Source: Magnetovibrio sp.
Lineage (GTDB): Bacteria > Pseudomonadota > Alphaproteobacteria > Rhodospirillales > Magnetovibrionaceae
Direction of reading: 5' to 3'
Assembly (NCBI GenBank): GCA_026196495.1
Contig: JAPHSY010000013.1
Coordinates: 41,560-105,559 of the forward strand
DNA: 64,000 bases
Made by a program: the position numbers and the translations under genes. Of the stretch, positions 51,378 through 58,894 are shown in pieces; the stretch's first letter is position 1, and the number at the start of each line of letters is the position of its first letter. The notes under the pieces were generated by a model. The model did not search any database, was not told the DNA's origin, and saw nothing but the letters and a program-made list of their open reading frames with translations.

Positions 51378-51548
51378 GGTTAAATACTTACCCAAAAGGG
51401 TGGGTTTCTTTGCGGTTATATCGTTTTTTTGACTGCATATTATATGAATATTCCAATATATTTGGATTTTCTGATTTAAATATGTATTATTGGCTCAGGA
51501 GTAGTGAGTATTCAACTTTGAGTTAATAACAAAAAGGGGACTAAACAT

Positions 51549-51983
51549 ATGAAAGTCGAAATGATCCTCCGGCGTAAAGGCAGTGATGTTATTTCACTGC
51601 GCCCCGAAGACACCATTCAGACCGCAGCCGCTATTTTAACGGTGAACAAAATCGGTGCATTGCCCGTGCGCAATGCCGAAGATGATTTGGTTGGGATTTT
51701 GTCTGAACGCGATATTGTAAAAGGTATGCATGCCAACGGTGCTGATTGTATCAACAACCGTGTTCGCGATTTGATGACGGAAAAAGTCATCACCTGCGAA
51801 ATGGATGATGAAGTGGTGAGTGTTCAAGACAAAATGCACAATGGCCGTTTCCGGCACATTCCTGTCATTCAAGAAGGCAAGTTGATGGGCGTGATTAGCC
51901 AAGGTGATGTCATGCACATGTGCATTGAAAAGGCACAAACCGAAGCCAGCGTGATGCGCGAACTTGCCATTGCCCGCGGTTAA
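51549..51983 (+). CDS. Tandem CBS domain protein
   Basis: A 144-residue protein made of two CBS domains (about 7-65 and 75-135), forming one Bateman module that usually binds adenosine nucleotides. Motifs: TVNKIGALPVRNAEDDLVGI and GRFRHIPVIQEGKLMGVIS. No catalytic domain is fused. It has an AAAAAGGGG ribosome site and stands alone after the PEP carboxylase gene, followed by a hairpin. It could regulate a partner by adenylate sensing; partner unknown. Confidence 0.92.
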   Translation: MKVEMILRRKGSDVISLRPEDTIQTAAAILTVNKIGALPVRNAEDDLVGILSERDIVKGMHANGADCINNRVRDLMTEKVITCEMDDEVVSVQDKMHNGRFRHIPVIQEGKLMGVISQGDVMHMCIEKAQTEASVMRELAIARG

Positions 51984-52014
51984 CATTTAAAACACACATA
52001 CGCGACCAAAGACC

Positions 52015-52044
52015 CGCCCGACACGGCTTCCTGCCTGTCGGGCG
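52015..52044 (+). terminator. Hairpin after CBS gene
   Basis: CGCCCGACA / TGTCGGGCG with a 12-base loop; T-run weak (TATTGCGTTC). Probable terminator. Confidence 0.5.
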
Positions 52045-52081
52045 TATTGCGTTCTAAATGGGGTTTTGAAGATTGGCAATA

Positions 52082-52110
52082 TTGAGAATTGCAACCAAAT
52101 AGTGTATATA
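52082..52110 (+). promoter_or_regulatory. Candidate promoter of the 204-residue membrane protein gene
   Basis: TTGAGA, 17 bases, TATATA, 34 bases upstream of the start and just before the GGGAGG ribosome site. Confidence 0.5.
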
Positions 52111-52143
52111 TCAGATGGTTAGTTACCTTGGGAGGTGCTCGAT

Positions 52144-52758
52144 ATGTCTGATACTGAAACTGCACAACCAACACCAGAAAAGAAGAGCAATCCAGATAAA
52201 GAGGTCCTGCACGGAGACCATGAAGCATTGATGCGTGCAAAACGGATCATGTCGTTTACGGGCTATATTATGCTTATTGGGTCACTGGGACTACTTGTTA
52301 TCTTGGCGTATCAATACCTGAAAAGAGATTACATCAAGTCACCTGGGGATGGCCAAGATGCGTGGAACTGGTTTTTACAAAACTTCACGGGTGATATTTT
52401 AATTTTCCTAAGTGCGGTGTTTCTTAGCTTTATTGGAATTCGTCTGTTGGGTGCCGTCGGGAAGGGAACGGTAACAGTTATTCCATCCGATGACCGGGAG
52501 TTGTTAGAGCCCTTGATCAGTGAACCAAATGAAAAGGCCATTAAACAATATGTTGTGCTCAGCAGCCTAAGTGGGTTCACGGGGACTTTTCAAAAAATTG
52601 GATTTTCCGGCCTTCCCCTTGCGATGGTAACTTTAACATTGGTCTTTTCAATATTGTCGTTTTTCAATTGGGAATTTATGGAATTGGCCAAGCTAACACT
52701 TGGTGCATTTATTGGGTCGTTTGTGCAAAAAAGTGCGGAGGCCACGAAACTTCCCTAA
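52144..52758 (+). CDS. Membrane protein of unknown function
   Basis: A 204-residue protein with a polar Thr/Glu/Lys-rich N-terminus (1-40), and membrane segments near 40-58, 80-100 and 160-180, plus a weak one near 188-200 (TLGAFIGSFVQ). A soluble domain lies between the second and third segments (VIPSDDRELLEPLISEPNEK). ATG 52144 is set by GGGAGG eight bases upstream; an in-frame GTG three codons earlier overlaps that site. I do not recognise the family. It is convergent with elbB, the two stops being only 3 bases apart. Confidence 0.7.
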   Translation: MSDTETAQPTPEKKSNPDKEVLHGDHEALMRAKRIMSFTGYIMLIGSLGLLVILAYQYLKRDYIKSPGDGQDAWNWFLQNFTGDILIFLSAVFLSFIGIRLLGAVGKGTVTVIPSDDRELLEPLISEPNEKAIKQYVVLSSLSGFTGTFQKIGFSGLPLAMVTLTLVFSILSFFNWEFMELAKLTLGAFIGSFVQKSAEATKLP

Positions 52759-52761
52759 TGC

Positions 52762-53442
52762 TCACTTTACGGCTTCCCCATCCTCGACAATCGCCAGTAA
52801 TGCCTCAATCGCGGCATCGGCACCGTCGGCAACTTGGGTGATGGTACTGTCGAGCATATAGCACGGTGCGGTGACCAGCTTGTACTTGGGATCAATGGCA
52901 ATGCCGCCGTGTCCGGTGGCGCTGTGTTTTGCTCCCATGGCTTCGATAGATGCAGCCGTGGCTTCGTCTTGACCGATGGTGACTTCAACGCCATCTAGAA
53001 CTTTTGCCATTACTGCCGGGGCAATGCACAGTGCAGCCATCGGCTTAGAGGCAGCAACGGTATCTTTGATGGCGCGTTCAACGTCTGCGTTGACTGTACA
53101 GTTGCGTCCCTCAAAGGCAAAGTTGGAGAGGTTTTTGGCAGCACCAAACCCACCGGGCAACGCCAAAGCGTCAAAGTCGGCGGCATTGTAGTCGGAAAGG
53201 GGTTTGATATTGCCTCGCGCTATCCGTGCGCTTTCAACCAAGACGTTGCGGCTCTCACCTTCGACCACTTCACCCTTGATGTGGTCGATTACTTGGGCTT
53301 GGTCAATATCGGGTGCAAAGCATTGATAGTTTGCCGCGCGTTTGTCGAGTGCGTAGAGCGTAAATACGCTTTCGTGGATTTCGGCCCCGTCAAAAACGCC
53401 GCAACCGGATAAAATCACGGCGACCTTTGGTGAAGTTGACAT
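52762..53442 (-). CDS. elbB: Isoprenoid biosynthesis glyoxalase ElbB
   Basis: A 226-residue DJ-1/PfpI superfamily protein. Family features: VILSGCGVFDGAEIHESVF at the N-terminus, DFDALALPGGFGAAKNL near 85-101, and the nucleophile Cys in KPMAALCIAPAVMAKVL near 138. ElbB shows glyoxalase-type activity and was linked to isoprenoid metabolism. It lies 44 bases downstream of the GapR-like gene on the same strand. Confidence 0.93.
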   Translation of the reverse strand: MSTSPKVAVILSGCGVFDGAEIHESVFTLYALDKRAANYQCFAPDIDQAQVIDHIKGEVVEGESRNVLVESARIARGNIKPLSDYNAADFDALALPGGFGAAKNLSNFAFEGRNCTVNADVERAIKDTVAASKPMAALCIAPAVMAKVLDGVEVTIGQDEATAASIEAMGAKHSATGHGGIAIDPKYKLVTAPCYMLDSTITQVADGADAAIEALLAIVEDGEAVK

Positions 53443-53486
53443 TTATCCCTCCTCTGAATGCGGAGAAGAGTGTAATGCCAATGGTC

Positions 53487-53729
53487 TTACATATCCAGAG
53501 CGCGCTTGTAGATGTCCAAGAGATCTTCTTGTTCTTGGCGTTCTGATACATCCATTTTGCGCAAACGGACCACTTGGCGCAGAATTTTGACGTCAAATCC
53601 TGTGCCTTTGGCTTCGGAATAGACTTCGCGAATATCGGCTGCCAAGGCTGCTTTTTCTTCTTCCAGGCGTTCGATCCGTTCCACGAAAGAACGCAGACGA
53701 TCGCCTGCAATGCCACCAACATCAGACAT
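53487..53729 (-). CDS. DUF2312 / GapR-like nucleoid protein
   Basis: An 80-residue helical protein of the UPF0335 (DUF2312) family. Pattern: [47 protein letters not shown], and an acidic end. The Caulobacter member GapR clamps overtwisted AT-rich DNA ahead of polymerases. High similarity in the [14 protein letters not shown] segment supports the same role. Alphaproteobacteria-specific, which supports the taxonomic reading. Next to elbB. Confidence 0.92.
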   Translation of the reverse strand: MSDVGGIAGDRLRSFVERIERLEEEKAALAADIREVYSEAKGTGFDVKILRQVVRLRKMDVSERQEQEDLLDIYKRALDM

Positions 53730-53827
53730 GTTGAAATCCTTATTAAAATGAATTCTGTTGGCTGGACATTAACCGGGCGAACCTCCCCCGTCCATGTGGA
53801 AAAGTGGTGGAAAAAGAGGGGATAACT

Positions 53828-54964
53828 TTAAAGGTCTTCCACGGTTGTATCGATTAACCAATCGACCACGGCATGTAGGGCTTCATCGTGGGAGGCTCCG
53901 ACACCGATGGCGGTGTTGTAGGCTTTACATTGTTCGTGGGCGCTGGTTCCGGTTTCCAATATTTTGGCTACGTGGACGAGTTCGTTGGTGCAGTTCAGGG
54001 CCTCGGCATCCTCGCTGAGAATATCCAGCAATTCCGCGATCAGTTCTGAAAACGGCACCATCTCACCTCGGCCAAAGTCGATCATTCCTTCATCAATGCC
54101 ATATCGTTGGGCGCGCCAACGGTTTTCGTTAATCAGCATATGGGCATAGCTGCGCCAGCGTTGATTGCCGCGGCGCAAACGATACAGCATGCGCAAAATG
54201 CATTGGAATAAGGCGGCAATGGCACCTGCATCCTTGAGCCGGGTACACACATCGGAAATGCGCATTTCCAAGGTTGGGAAACGTTCGGCGGGGCGTAAAT
54301 CCCACCACAGCATGGATGCGTCTGGAATAACACCGACATTGGTTAAAATTTCCACATGACGGCGGTAATCGCCATAAGTGTCAAATTGTCCTGGCAATCC
54401 TGTGCGTGGCAGTTCCTCAAACACGCTGAGGCGATATGATTTCAGCCCCGTATCGTCACCACGCCAAAATGGGGACGAGGTTGAAAGTGCCAACAGGTGT
54501 GGCAGGAAATAACTGGCTTGATTGAGCAAGTCGATGCGTAGCTCATCATCATCAATGCCCACATGGACATGCATGCCGCATATCAACAGCCGTCGGGCCA
54601 CACCTTGCATAGCATCCGCCAGAGCGTTGTAGCGTTCCTTGTCAGTGTGGACTTGAGTGGTCCATTCCGAAAATGGATGGGTTGATGCGGCAATCGGGGC
54701 CAGACCATAATCGTTGGCAATGGTCGCGACTTCTTTGCGTAGATAAGCCAGCTCTGCATGGGCCTCACCAACTGATTTGCATACAGTGGTTCCAACTTCG
54801 ATTTGGGCTTTGAGGAATTCCGGGCGGACCAAGTCTTTGATGCGGGCTTCACATGCTTCCAACAACTCTTGCGGCGGTTCACTGGCAAGCGCGCGTGTAG
54901 AGCGGTCCACCAACAGGTACTCTTCTTCAATGCCGATGGTGAAACTGGGTTCTTTAAATGCCAT
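53828..54964 (-). CDS. Carboxylate-amine ligase (GCS2 / YbdK family)
   Basis: A 378-residue glutamate-cysteine-ligase-2 type enzyme. N-terminus FTIGIEEEYLLVDRST holds the acidic metal site; CGMHVHVGIDDDELR near 128 and LWWDLRPAERFPTLEMRISD near 230 are family motifs. It may join glutamate to cysteine or another amine using ATP. I start at ATG 54964, with GGGAGG six bases upstream; the open frame extends to 55120 but overlaps the upstream gene. It lies 26 bases after an N-formylglutamate amidohydrolase gene. Confidence 0.92.
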   Translation of the reverse strand: MAFKEPSFTIGIEEEYLLVDRSTRALASEPPQELLEACEARIKDLVRPEFLKAQIEVGTTVCKSVGEAHAELAYLRKEVATIANDYGLAPIAASTHPFSEWTTQVHTDKERYNALADAMQGVARRLLICGMHVHVGIDDDELRIDLLNQASYFLPHLLALSTSSPFWRGDDTGLKSYRLSVFEELPRTGLPGQFDTYGDYRRHVEILTNVGVIPDASMLWWDLRPAERFPTLEMRISDVCTRLKDAGAIAALFQCILRMLYRLRRGNQRWRSYAHMLINENRWRAQRYGIDEGMIDFGRGEMVPFSELIAELLDILSEDAEALNCTNELVHVAKILETGTSAHEQCKAYNTAIGVGASHDEALHAVVDWLIDTTVEDL

Positions 54965-54990
54965 GAGGGGCCTCCCGCCCAAAAAGCAAA

Positions 54991-55827
54991 CTAGTAGTGC
55001 TGAATTTCGTGAAGCCCATCTAAGGACAGAATATGGCGAATTGCATCCGAAAGAATATCTGCCCAGTGGCTGGCTTCTTCTGGTGTCGCGCAATGGTCTT
55101 GGCGGATCTCTACGGCACAATTGGCTATGCCGCCAGAAGTCCCGTGGGTGTCGATGGTATACGCCAACTCACGCCCGGAATAGGGTTCATTGTTACCCAC
55201 ATGTAGCCCATCCCATTTACGCAATTGTTCAATCAAGGGCACAGGCATACGTGGGTCGCGATTCCATAGCACACCTATATCCCAAACCCTGTCTTCACCG
55301 TCCATGGTTGGGGTGAAACTGTGAATGGAAAAGATGGCCGGCGGTTTGTCATCACGTCGCCACACGGCTGCGATCTCTTGATTGATGGCTTGGTGATAGG
55401 GGGTGTGCAGTTCGGAAATTCGTGCTTCTGCATCTGTCCGGGTGAGATTTTGGTTGGCGGGTACCGTAATATTGTCGCTGACTTCGGGGATGGAACCGGG
55501 GTCACCGGGTTGACGATTGAGATCAATGACCAAGCGGGAATAGGTAGCGAGTACGGCGCGGGCATCTAGACGATCCGCCAAACACCGTGTGATCATATCT
55601 GCGCCGATGTCATAAGCGATATGCTTATCAAAGTGTTCCCCGTTTAGGCCTAGGCTGCCTAGACAGCTGGGAATCTGACGACCTGCGTGGTCGCTGACGA
55701 TTATCAACGGTGCATGTCCTCCTGGATTGTAAACCTCAAAAGGTGCAGGATCATTAGGCGCAAGCAACGTACCGCCGCTAGCGGAGGTGTTTAAATCGTC
55801 CGACAGAGAGGTGCCATGCTTGTTCAT
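54991..55827 (-). CDS. N-formylglutamate amidohydrolase family protein
   Basis: A 278-residue zinc-dependent hydrolase of the HutG-like FGase family. Features: PLIIVSDHAGRQIPSCLG near 36 (metal ligands), DIGADMITRCLADRLDA near 70, IFSIHSFTPTMDGEDR near 148 and AYTIDTHGTSGGIANCAVEIRQD near 210. It may release glutamate from N-formylglutamate or cleave a related amide. Together with the adjacent carboxylate-amine ligase it may form a gamma-glutamyl-type pathway; substrates unknown. Confidence 0.9.
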   Translation of the reverse strand: MNKHGTSLSDDLNTSASGGTLLAPNDPAPFEVYNPGGHAPLIIVSDHAGRQIPSCLGSLGLNGEHFDKHIAYDIGADMITRCLADRLDARAVLATYSRLVIDLNRQPGDPGSIPEVSDNITVPANQNLTRTDAEARISELHTPYHQAINQEIAAVWRRDDKPPAIFSIHSFTPTMDGEDRVWDIGVLWNRDPRMPVPLIEQLRKWDGLHVGNNEPYSGRELAYTIDTHGTSGGIANCAVEIRQDHCATPEEASHWADILSDAIRHILSLDGLHEIQHY

Positions 55828-55870
55828 AGTTTGATTATAGTCCCATCTTTAAGCAGATGGCAGTTGAGAA

Positions 55871-56770
55871 ATGAACCTTAAGTCAGAACCTCAGCACCAA
55901 GAACGATTGGCTTTTGCCCTGTTGGTATTGGGCGCAGCGGCCATTGCTTTTGCGCCGATTTTTGTACGTTTGTCGGAATTGGGTCCGACGGCAACGGCAT
56001 TCTATCGTATGGCGCTGGCGATTCCAGCGTTGTGGCTGTGGTTACATTGGGGCAATCACACGGATGTAACCGAACAGTTATCACGGCGTGAATATGTGCG
56101 TTTGGCTTGGGCGGGGTTCTTCTTTGCCGGGGATATGTCAATTTGGCACTTCTCCATCCACTACACTACGGTCGCGAACTCAACATTGTTGGCAAATTTA
56201 GCACCAATTTTTGTCACTTTATTTGGCTTTGTGTTGTTTAAGGACCGGGTCTCAAAATTGTTCTTGGGCGGCATGGTGCTGGCGTTGGTGGGGGCGGTGA
56301 CATTGATGGGGGATAGCTTGCAACTGTCACGCCAGAGCTTCTTTGGTGATGTCTTAGGTGTCATCACAGCCGTGTTTTATGCCAGCTATATTCTTGCTGT
56401 AGGGCGTCTGCGTGCCCGTTTAGCCACACGTGTGATCATGTTTTGGAGCACACTGTTCTGTGCCGTGTTCTTGTTGCCGCTCACATGGATTTCTGGCGAA
56501 GCGTGGGTGGCGCAAACGTGGCAGGGATGGGCAGTGTTGGTTGGCTTGGCTTTGGTGGCGCAAGTCTTTGGTCAGGGGCTTATTGCTTATGCATTGGCAC
56601 ATTTGCCAGCATCATTTTCATCGGTATCTTTGTTGTTCCAGCCCGTTGTTGCAGCCTTGGCAGCATGGGTTCTATTCGGCGAAGCTTTGGGGACCTTACA
56701 GGGTATCGGGGCATTGGTGGTTCTGATGGGCGTGATCTTGGCACGACATGCCAGTTTGAAAAATCGTTAG
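55871..56770 (+). CDS. DMT superfamily (EamA) transporter
   Basis: A 299-residue inner-membrane exporter with ten predicted spans in two EamA repeats (about 14-145 and 158-292). Typical segments: ALLVLGAAAIAFAPIFVRLSE, HYTTVANSTLLANLAPIFVT near 97-116, and SVSLLFQPVVAALAAWVLFGE near 253-273. Substrate unknown. Divergent from the amidohydrolase gene; ends at a strong bidirectional terminator. Confidence 0.93.
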   Translation: MNLKSEPQHQERLAFALLVLGAAAIAFAPIFVRLSELGPTATAFYRMALAIPALWLWLHWGNHTDVTEQLSRREYVRLAWAGFFFAGDMSIWHFSIHYTTVANSTLLANLAPIFVTLFGFVLFKDRVSKLFLGGMVLALVGAVTLMGDSLQLSRQSFFGDVLGVITAVFYASYILAVGRLRARLATRVIMFWSTLFCAVFLLPLTWISGEAWVAQTWQGWAVLVGLALVAQVFGQGLIAYALAHLPASFSSVSLLFQPVVAALAAWVLFGEALGTLQGIGALVVLMGVILARHASLKNR

Positions 56771-56779
56771 ACCACAAAA

Positions 56780-56813
56780 AAAGCAGCACATGCCGTAAGG
56801 CATATGCTGCTTT
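56780..56813. terminator. Bidirectional terminator
   Basis: AAAGCAGCACATGCC / GGCATATGCTGCTTT with GTAA loop; one internal mismatch. Shared by the DMT gene and the convergent chimeric HhH gene. Confidence 0.85.
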
Positions 56814-56834
56814 GATTTGTGAACGTGCGTTTGA

Positions 56835-58046
56835 TTAACGCGCGTTTGGCATTTGATATTGGCGTGGTGGCGCATAGCCAAATGGTGCCGGTGCATAACC
56901 GTAAGGTGCGTAGCCGTATGGGGTGGTGTATGCGTTGTAGCGGTTATAACCATTGTAGCCGTTGTAGCCATTGCCATAAGCGCGGGTGTTGGTGTTGCCT
57001 GACATGCTCATGGAGAACTTGGCATCACCAGCAGCTTGGCCAGCGCCTTGAGCATTTCCATATCCGCTGTTGTTCAAGGCTGAGCTGTTGTACGGCCCAA
57101 ACGGCGCTTGAGGCACAGCAGCAACAGGTTTTGCTTCACTTGCGGTTGCTTGTGGGGCAGTTGCCTCTGCAGCAGGTACCGTAGATGACGTCATTGCGGT
57201 GGGCATTTCAGCAACAGGTGCAGCAGCTTTCGTATTGACTGCGGCCGAGGTGGATTCCTGAGATGTAGTAGCAGAAGCCGTCGCGTTTTGACCATCCATT
57301 CCGATAGAAGCGCTGAGGGTTGAGAAGCTCAACGTATCGGCATCGATGCCGAGGAATTCTTGGACGGAAGGCTGACGGGTAACGCCATAAGCGGTCAGCA
57401 GCACAAGGACGCTCGCCGCAATGTAACCGGGTTCTTTAAAGAAGCTGCGCTTGTTGCTGTTTGCGACATGTGTGGGCGCCATGGGTGTGGGGGTAGCCTT
57501 TTGGGGTTCCACTTTAGGAGCTTCAGCCTTTTTCGGTTCTGCTTTTACAGGTGCAGCGGCAGTCGGAGTTACGGCTTTCTTGGGTTCCGCTTTAGGGGCT
57601 TCAGCTTTTTTTGGCTCTGCTTTTTTCGGTTCTGCTTTAGCAGGTGTTGCAGTCGCAGCCGGTTTCGGAGCTGCTTTCTTGGTAGTAGGCTTTTTAGCAG
57701 TCGTTTTCTTTTTCGGAGCCGCTTTTTTTGCGGTAGGTTTGGCTGTTGCGTTTATTTCAGGCTTAGCTTCGGCTTTTTCAGCAGGAGCTTTGGTTGTTTT
57801 TGTGTCGTCGTTGGTCATTTCGATAACCTCCGGTTTTGCGGTGCTGGGCAGGGCTTCATCACCGTTCAATTCTTGAGCTGCGGCGATGGCATTTGTGGCA
57901 CGTTCTGTATTGAAGCCTTGGACCTGGGCTAATTTCGCCGGGTCCGCGGTTGCGATGTCCGCGATGGTGGCAAAGCCTGCTTCTTGCAATCTTTCGGCAG
58001 CAGCTTTGCCAATGCCTTTGACGTCTGTGAGCGTGGGTTTGTCCAT
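56835..58046 (-). CDS. Chimeric HhH / Lys-Ala-Pro linker / membrane / Asn-Gly-Tyr-tail protein
   Basis: A 403-residue protein with four parts. Residues 1-62: a helix-hairpin-helix pair domain (LTDVKGIGKAAAERLQEAGF, FNTERATNAIAAAQE). Residues 80-195: Lys/Ala/Pro/Glu repeats such as KKAEPKKAEAPKAEPKKA, like histone H1. About 204-221: one membrane span (GYIAASVLVLLTAYGV). Then an Ala/Thr/Ser-rich periplasmic-looking part, and from 330 a tail with KFSMSMSGNTNTRAYGNGY, NGYNGYN repeats and PYGYAPYGYAPAPFGYAPP. The tail closely matches the neighbouring secreted protein at 58175. Start ATG 58046 has GAGG six bases upstream. By layout the HhH end is cytoplasmic, possibly nucleic-acid binding, and the tail periplasmic. 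Function unknown. Confidence 0.78.
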   Translation of the reverse strand: MDKPTLTDVKGIGKAAAERLQEAGFATIADIATADPAKLAQVQGFNTERATNAIAAAQELNGDEALPSTAKPEVIEMTNDDTKTTKAPAEKAEAKPEINATAKPTAKKAAPKKKTTAKKPTTKKAAPKPAATATPAKAEPKKAEPKKAEAPKAEPKKAVTPTAAAPVKAEPKKAEAPKVEPQKATPTPMAPTHVANSNKRSFFKEPGYIAASVLVLLTAYGVTRQPSVQEFLGIDADTLSFSTLSASIGMDGQNATASATTSQESTSAAVNTKAAAPVAEMPTAMTSSTVPAAEATAPQATASEAKPVAAVPQAPFGPYNSSALNNSGYGNAQGAGQAAGDAKFSMSMSGNTNTRAYGNGYNGYNGYNRYNAYTTPYGYAPYGYAPAPFGYAPPRQYQMPNAR

Positions 58047-58137
58047 CGGTGCCTCGTGAATTCTATAATGGCTTAGAGAACGTAAAGCCGACTTCAAGCC
58101 GGCCTGTGCACTTCGGGTGGTCTTGTCAGATAAGACA

Positions 58138-58164
58138 ACACCGGAGCGCGGAACGCTCCGGTGT
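58138..58164 (-). terminator. Terminator between the two Asn/Gly/Tyr-rich genes
   Basis: ACACCGGAGCG / CGCTCCGGTGT with a 5-base loop, followed on the minus strand by TGTCTTATCT. It would end or attenuate transcription from the 58175 gene into the chimeric gene. Confidence 0.75.
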
Positions 58165-58174
58165 CATTATAGTC

Positions 58175-58633
58175 TTATTGAGCAGGCGCAGGAGCAGGAG
58201 CTGCAGGTGCTTGCTGGTAAGCGTGCGGACCGAAAGGACCGTAAGGCGGGTACGGAGCGTAACCCGGAGCCGGCATGTTCGGTGCAGTCGGGGCAACAGC
58301 TTGACCTTGTGGAGCAACCGGTGCGCCGTAGCCATAAGGAGCATAGCCATAAGGAGCGTTGTAGCCGTTGTAGCCGTTGTAACCGTTCCAGCCGTTGTTG
58401 CCGTTGTAACCGTTATAGCCGTTGCCATAGCCGTTACCGTTGCCTTTGCCAGACATGGAGAAGTTGAAAGCGCCGTCAGCGTTGCCGTTGCCGGTGCCGT
58501 TACCATTACCCCAGCCGTTGTTGTAGCCGTTGCCGTTGCCGTTGTTCCAGCCCCAGAAAGCTTGAGCGGAAGTCGCGGACAGTGCAGCAACACCGATGGC
58601 AGCTGCAAATGCGATGGTTTTGATCATTTTCAT
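58175..58633 (-). CDS. Secreted Asn/Gly/Tyr-rich protein, sulfur-globule-family-like
   Basis: A 152-residue exported protein. Signal peptide MKMIKTIAFAAAIGVAALSA ends near residue 25 (AQA-FW). The mature protein has WGWNNGNGNGYNNGWGNG, the motif FNFSMSGKGNGNGYGNGY, WNGYNGYNGYN repeats, then APYGYAPYGYGAP and a Pro/Ala tail. The F-x-M-S-G segment plus Gly/Asn/Tyr repeats is what I associate with sulfur globule family proteins, which coat periplasmic sulfur inclusions. No cysteine. A promoter-like TTGACG-17-TAAATA lies upstream. A general extracellular matrix role is the main alternative. Confidence 0.75.
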   Translation of the reverse strand: MKMIKTIAFAAAIGVAALSATSAQAFWGWNNGNGNGYNNGWGNGNGTGNGNADGAFNFSMSGKGNGNGYGNGYNGYNGNNGWNGYNGYNGYNAPYGYAPYGYGAPVAPQGQAVAPTAPNMPAPGYAPYPPYGPFGPHAYQQAPAAPAPAPAQ

Positions 58634-58777
58634 TATTTATTCCTCACTAGATGCAGTGCTGAGACTGCTGATATTGCTATACGCGCGCCCATTGGGGATT
58701 GCGCTTCGCGTTAAATCGTCTTGGGGGGTTTATTTTCGTGAGGCTCTTAATGGCCGCTTAATTTATTAGCTGCACCT

Positions 58778-58806
58778 TATTTAGAATAATCTAATACAAG
58801 CGTCAA
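58778..58806 (-). promoter_or_regulatory. Sigma-70-type promoter for the 58175 gene
   Basis: Minus strand TTGACG (58806-58801), 17 bases, TAAATA (58783-58778). About 137 bases of leader would precede the start codon. Confidence 0.5.
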
Positions 58807-58894
58807 CTTATTTCCCAAAGAATCTTACAACTTTTTCGATTAATGCTTGTGGGTAAGTTCTACAGAGTTGATATCGTGAGGAAAAAATATGTGC

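Noticed and set aside
57360..57932. Long plus-strand open frames with Phe/Gly/Arg-rich translation opposite the chimeric gene
   Set aside because: They mirror the Lys/Ala/Pro repeats of the minus-strand gene, which has a ribosome site, start, domain structure and terminator.
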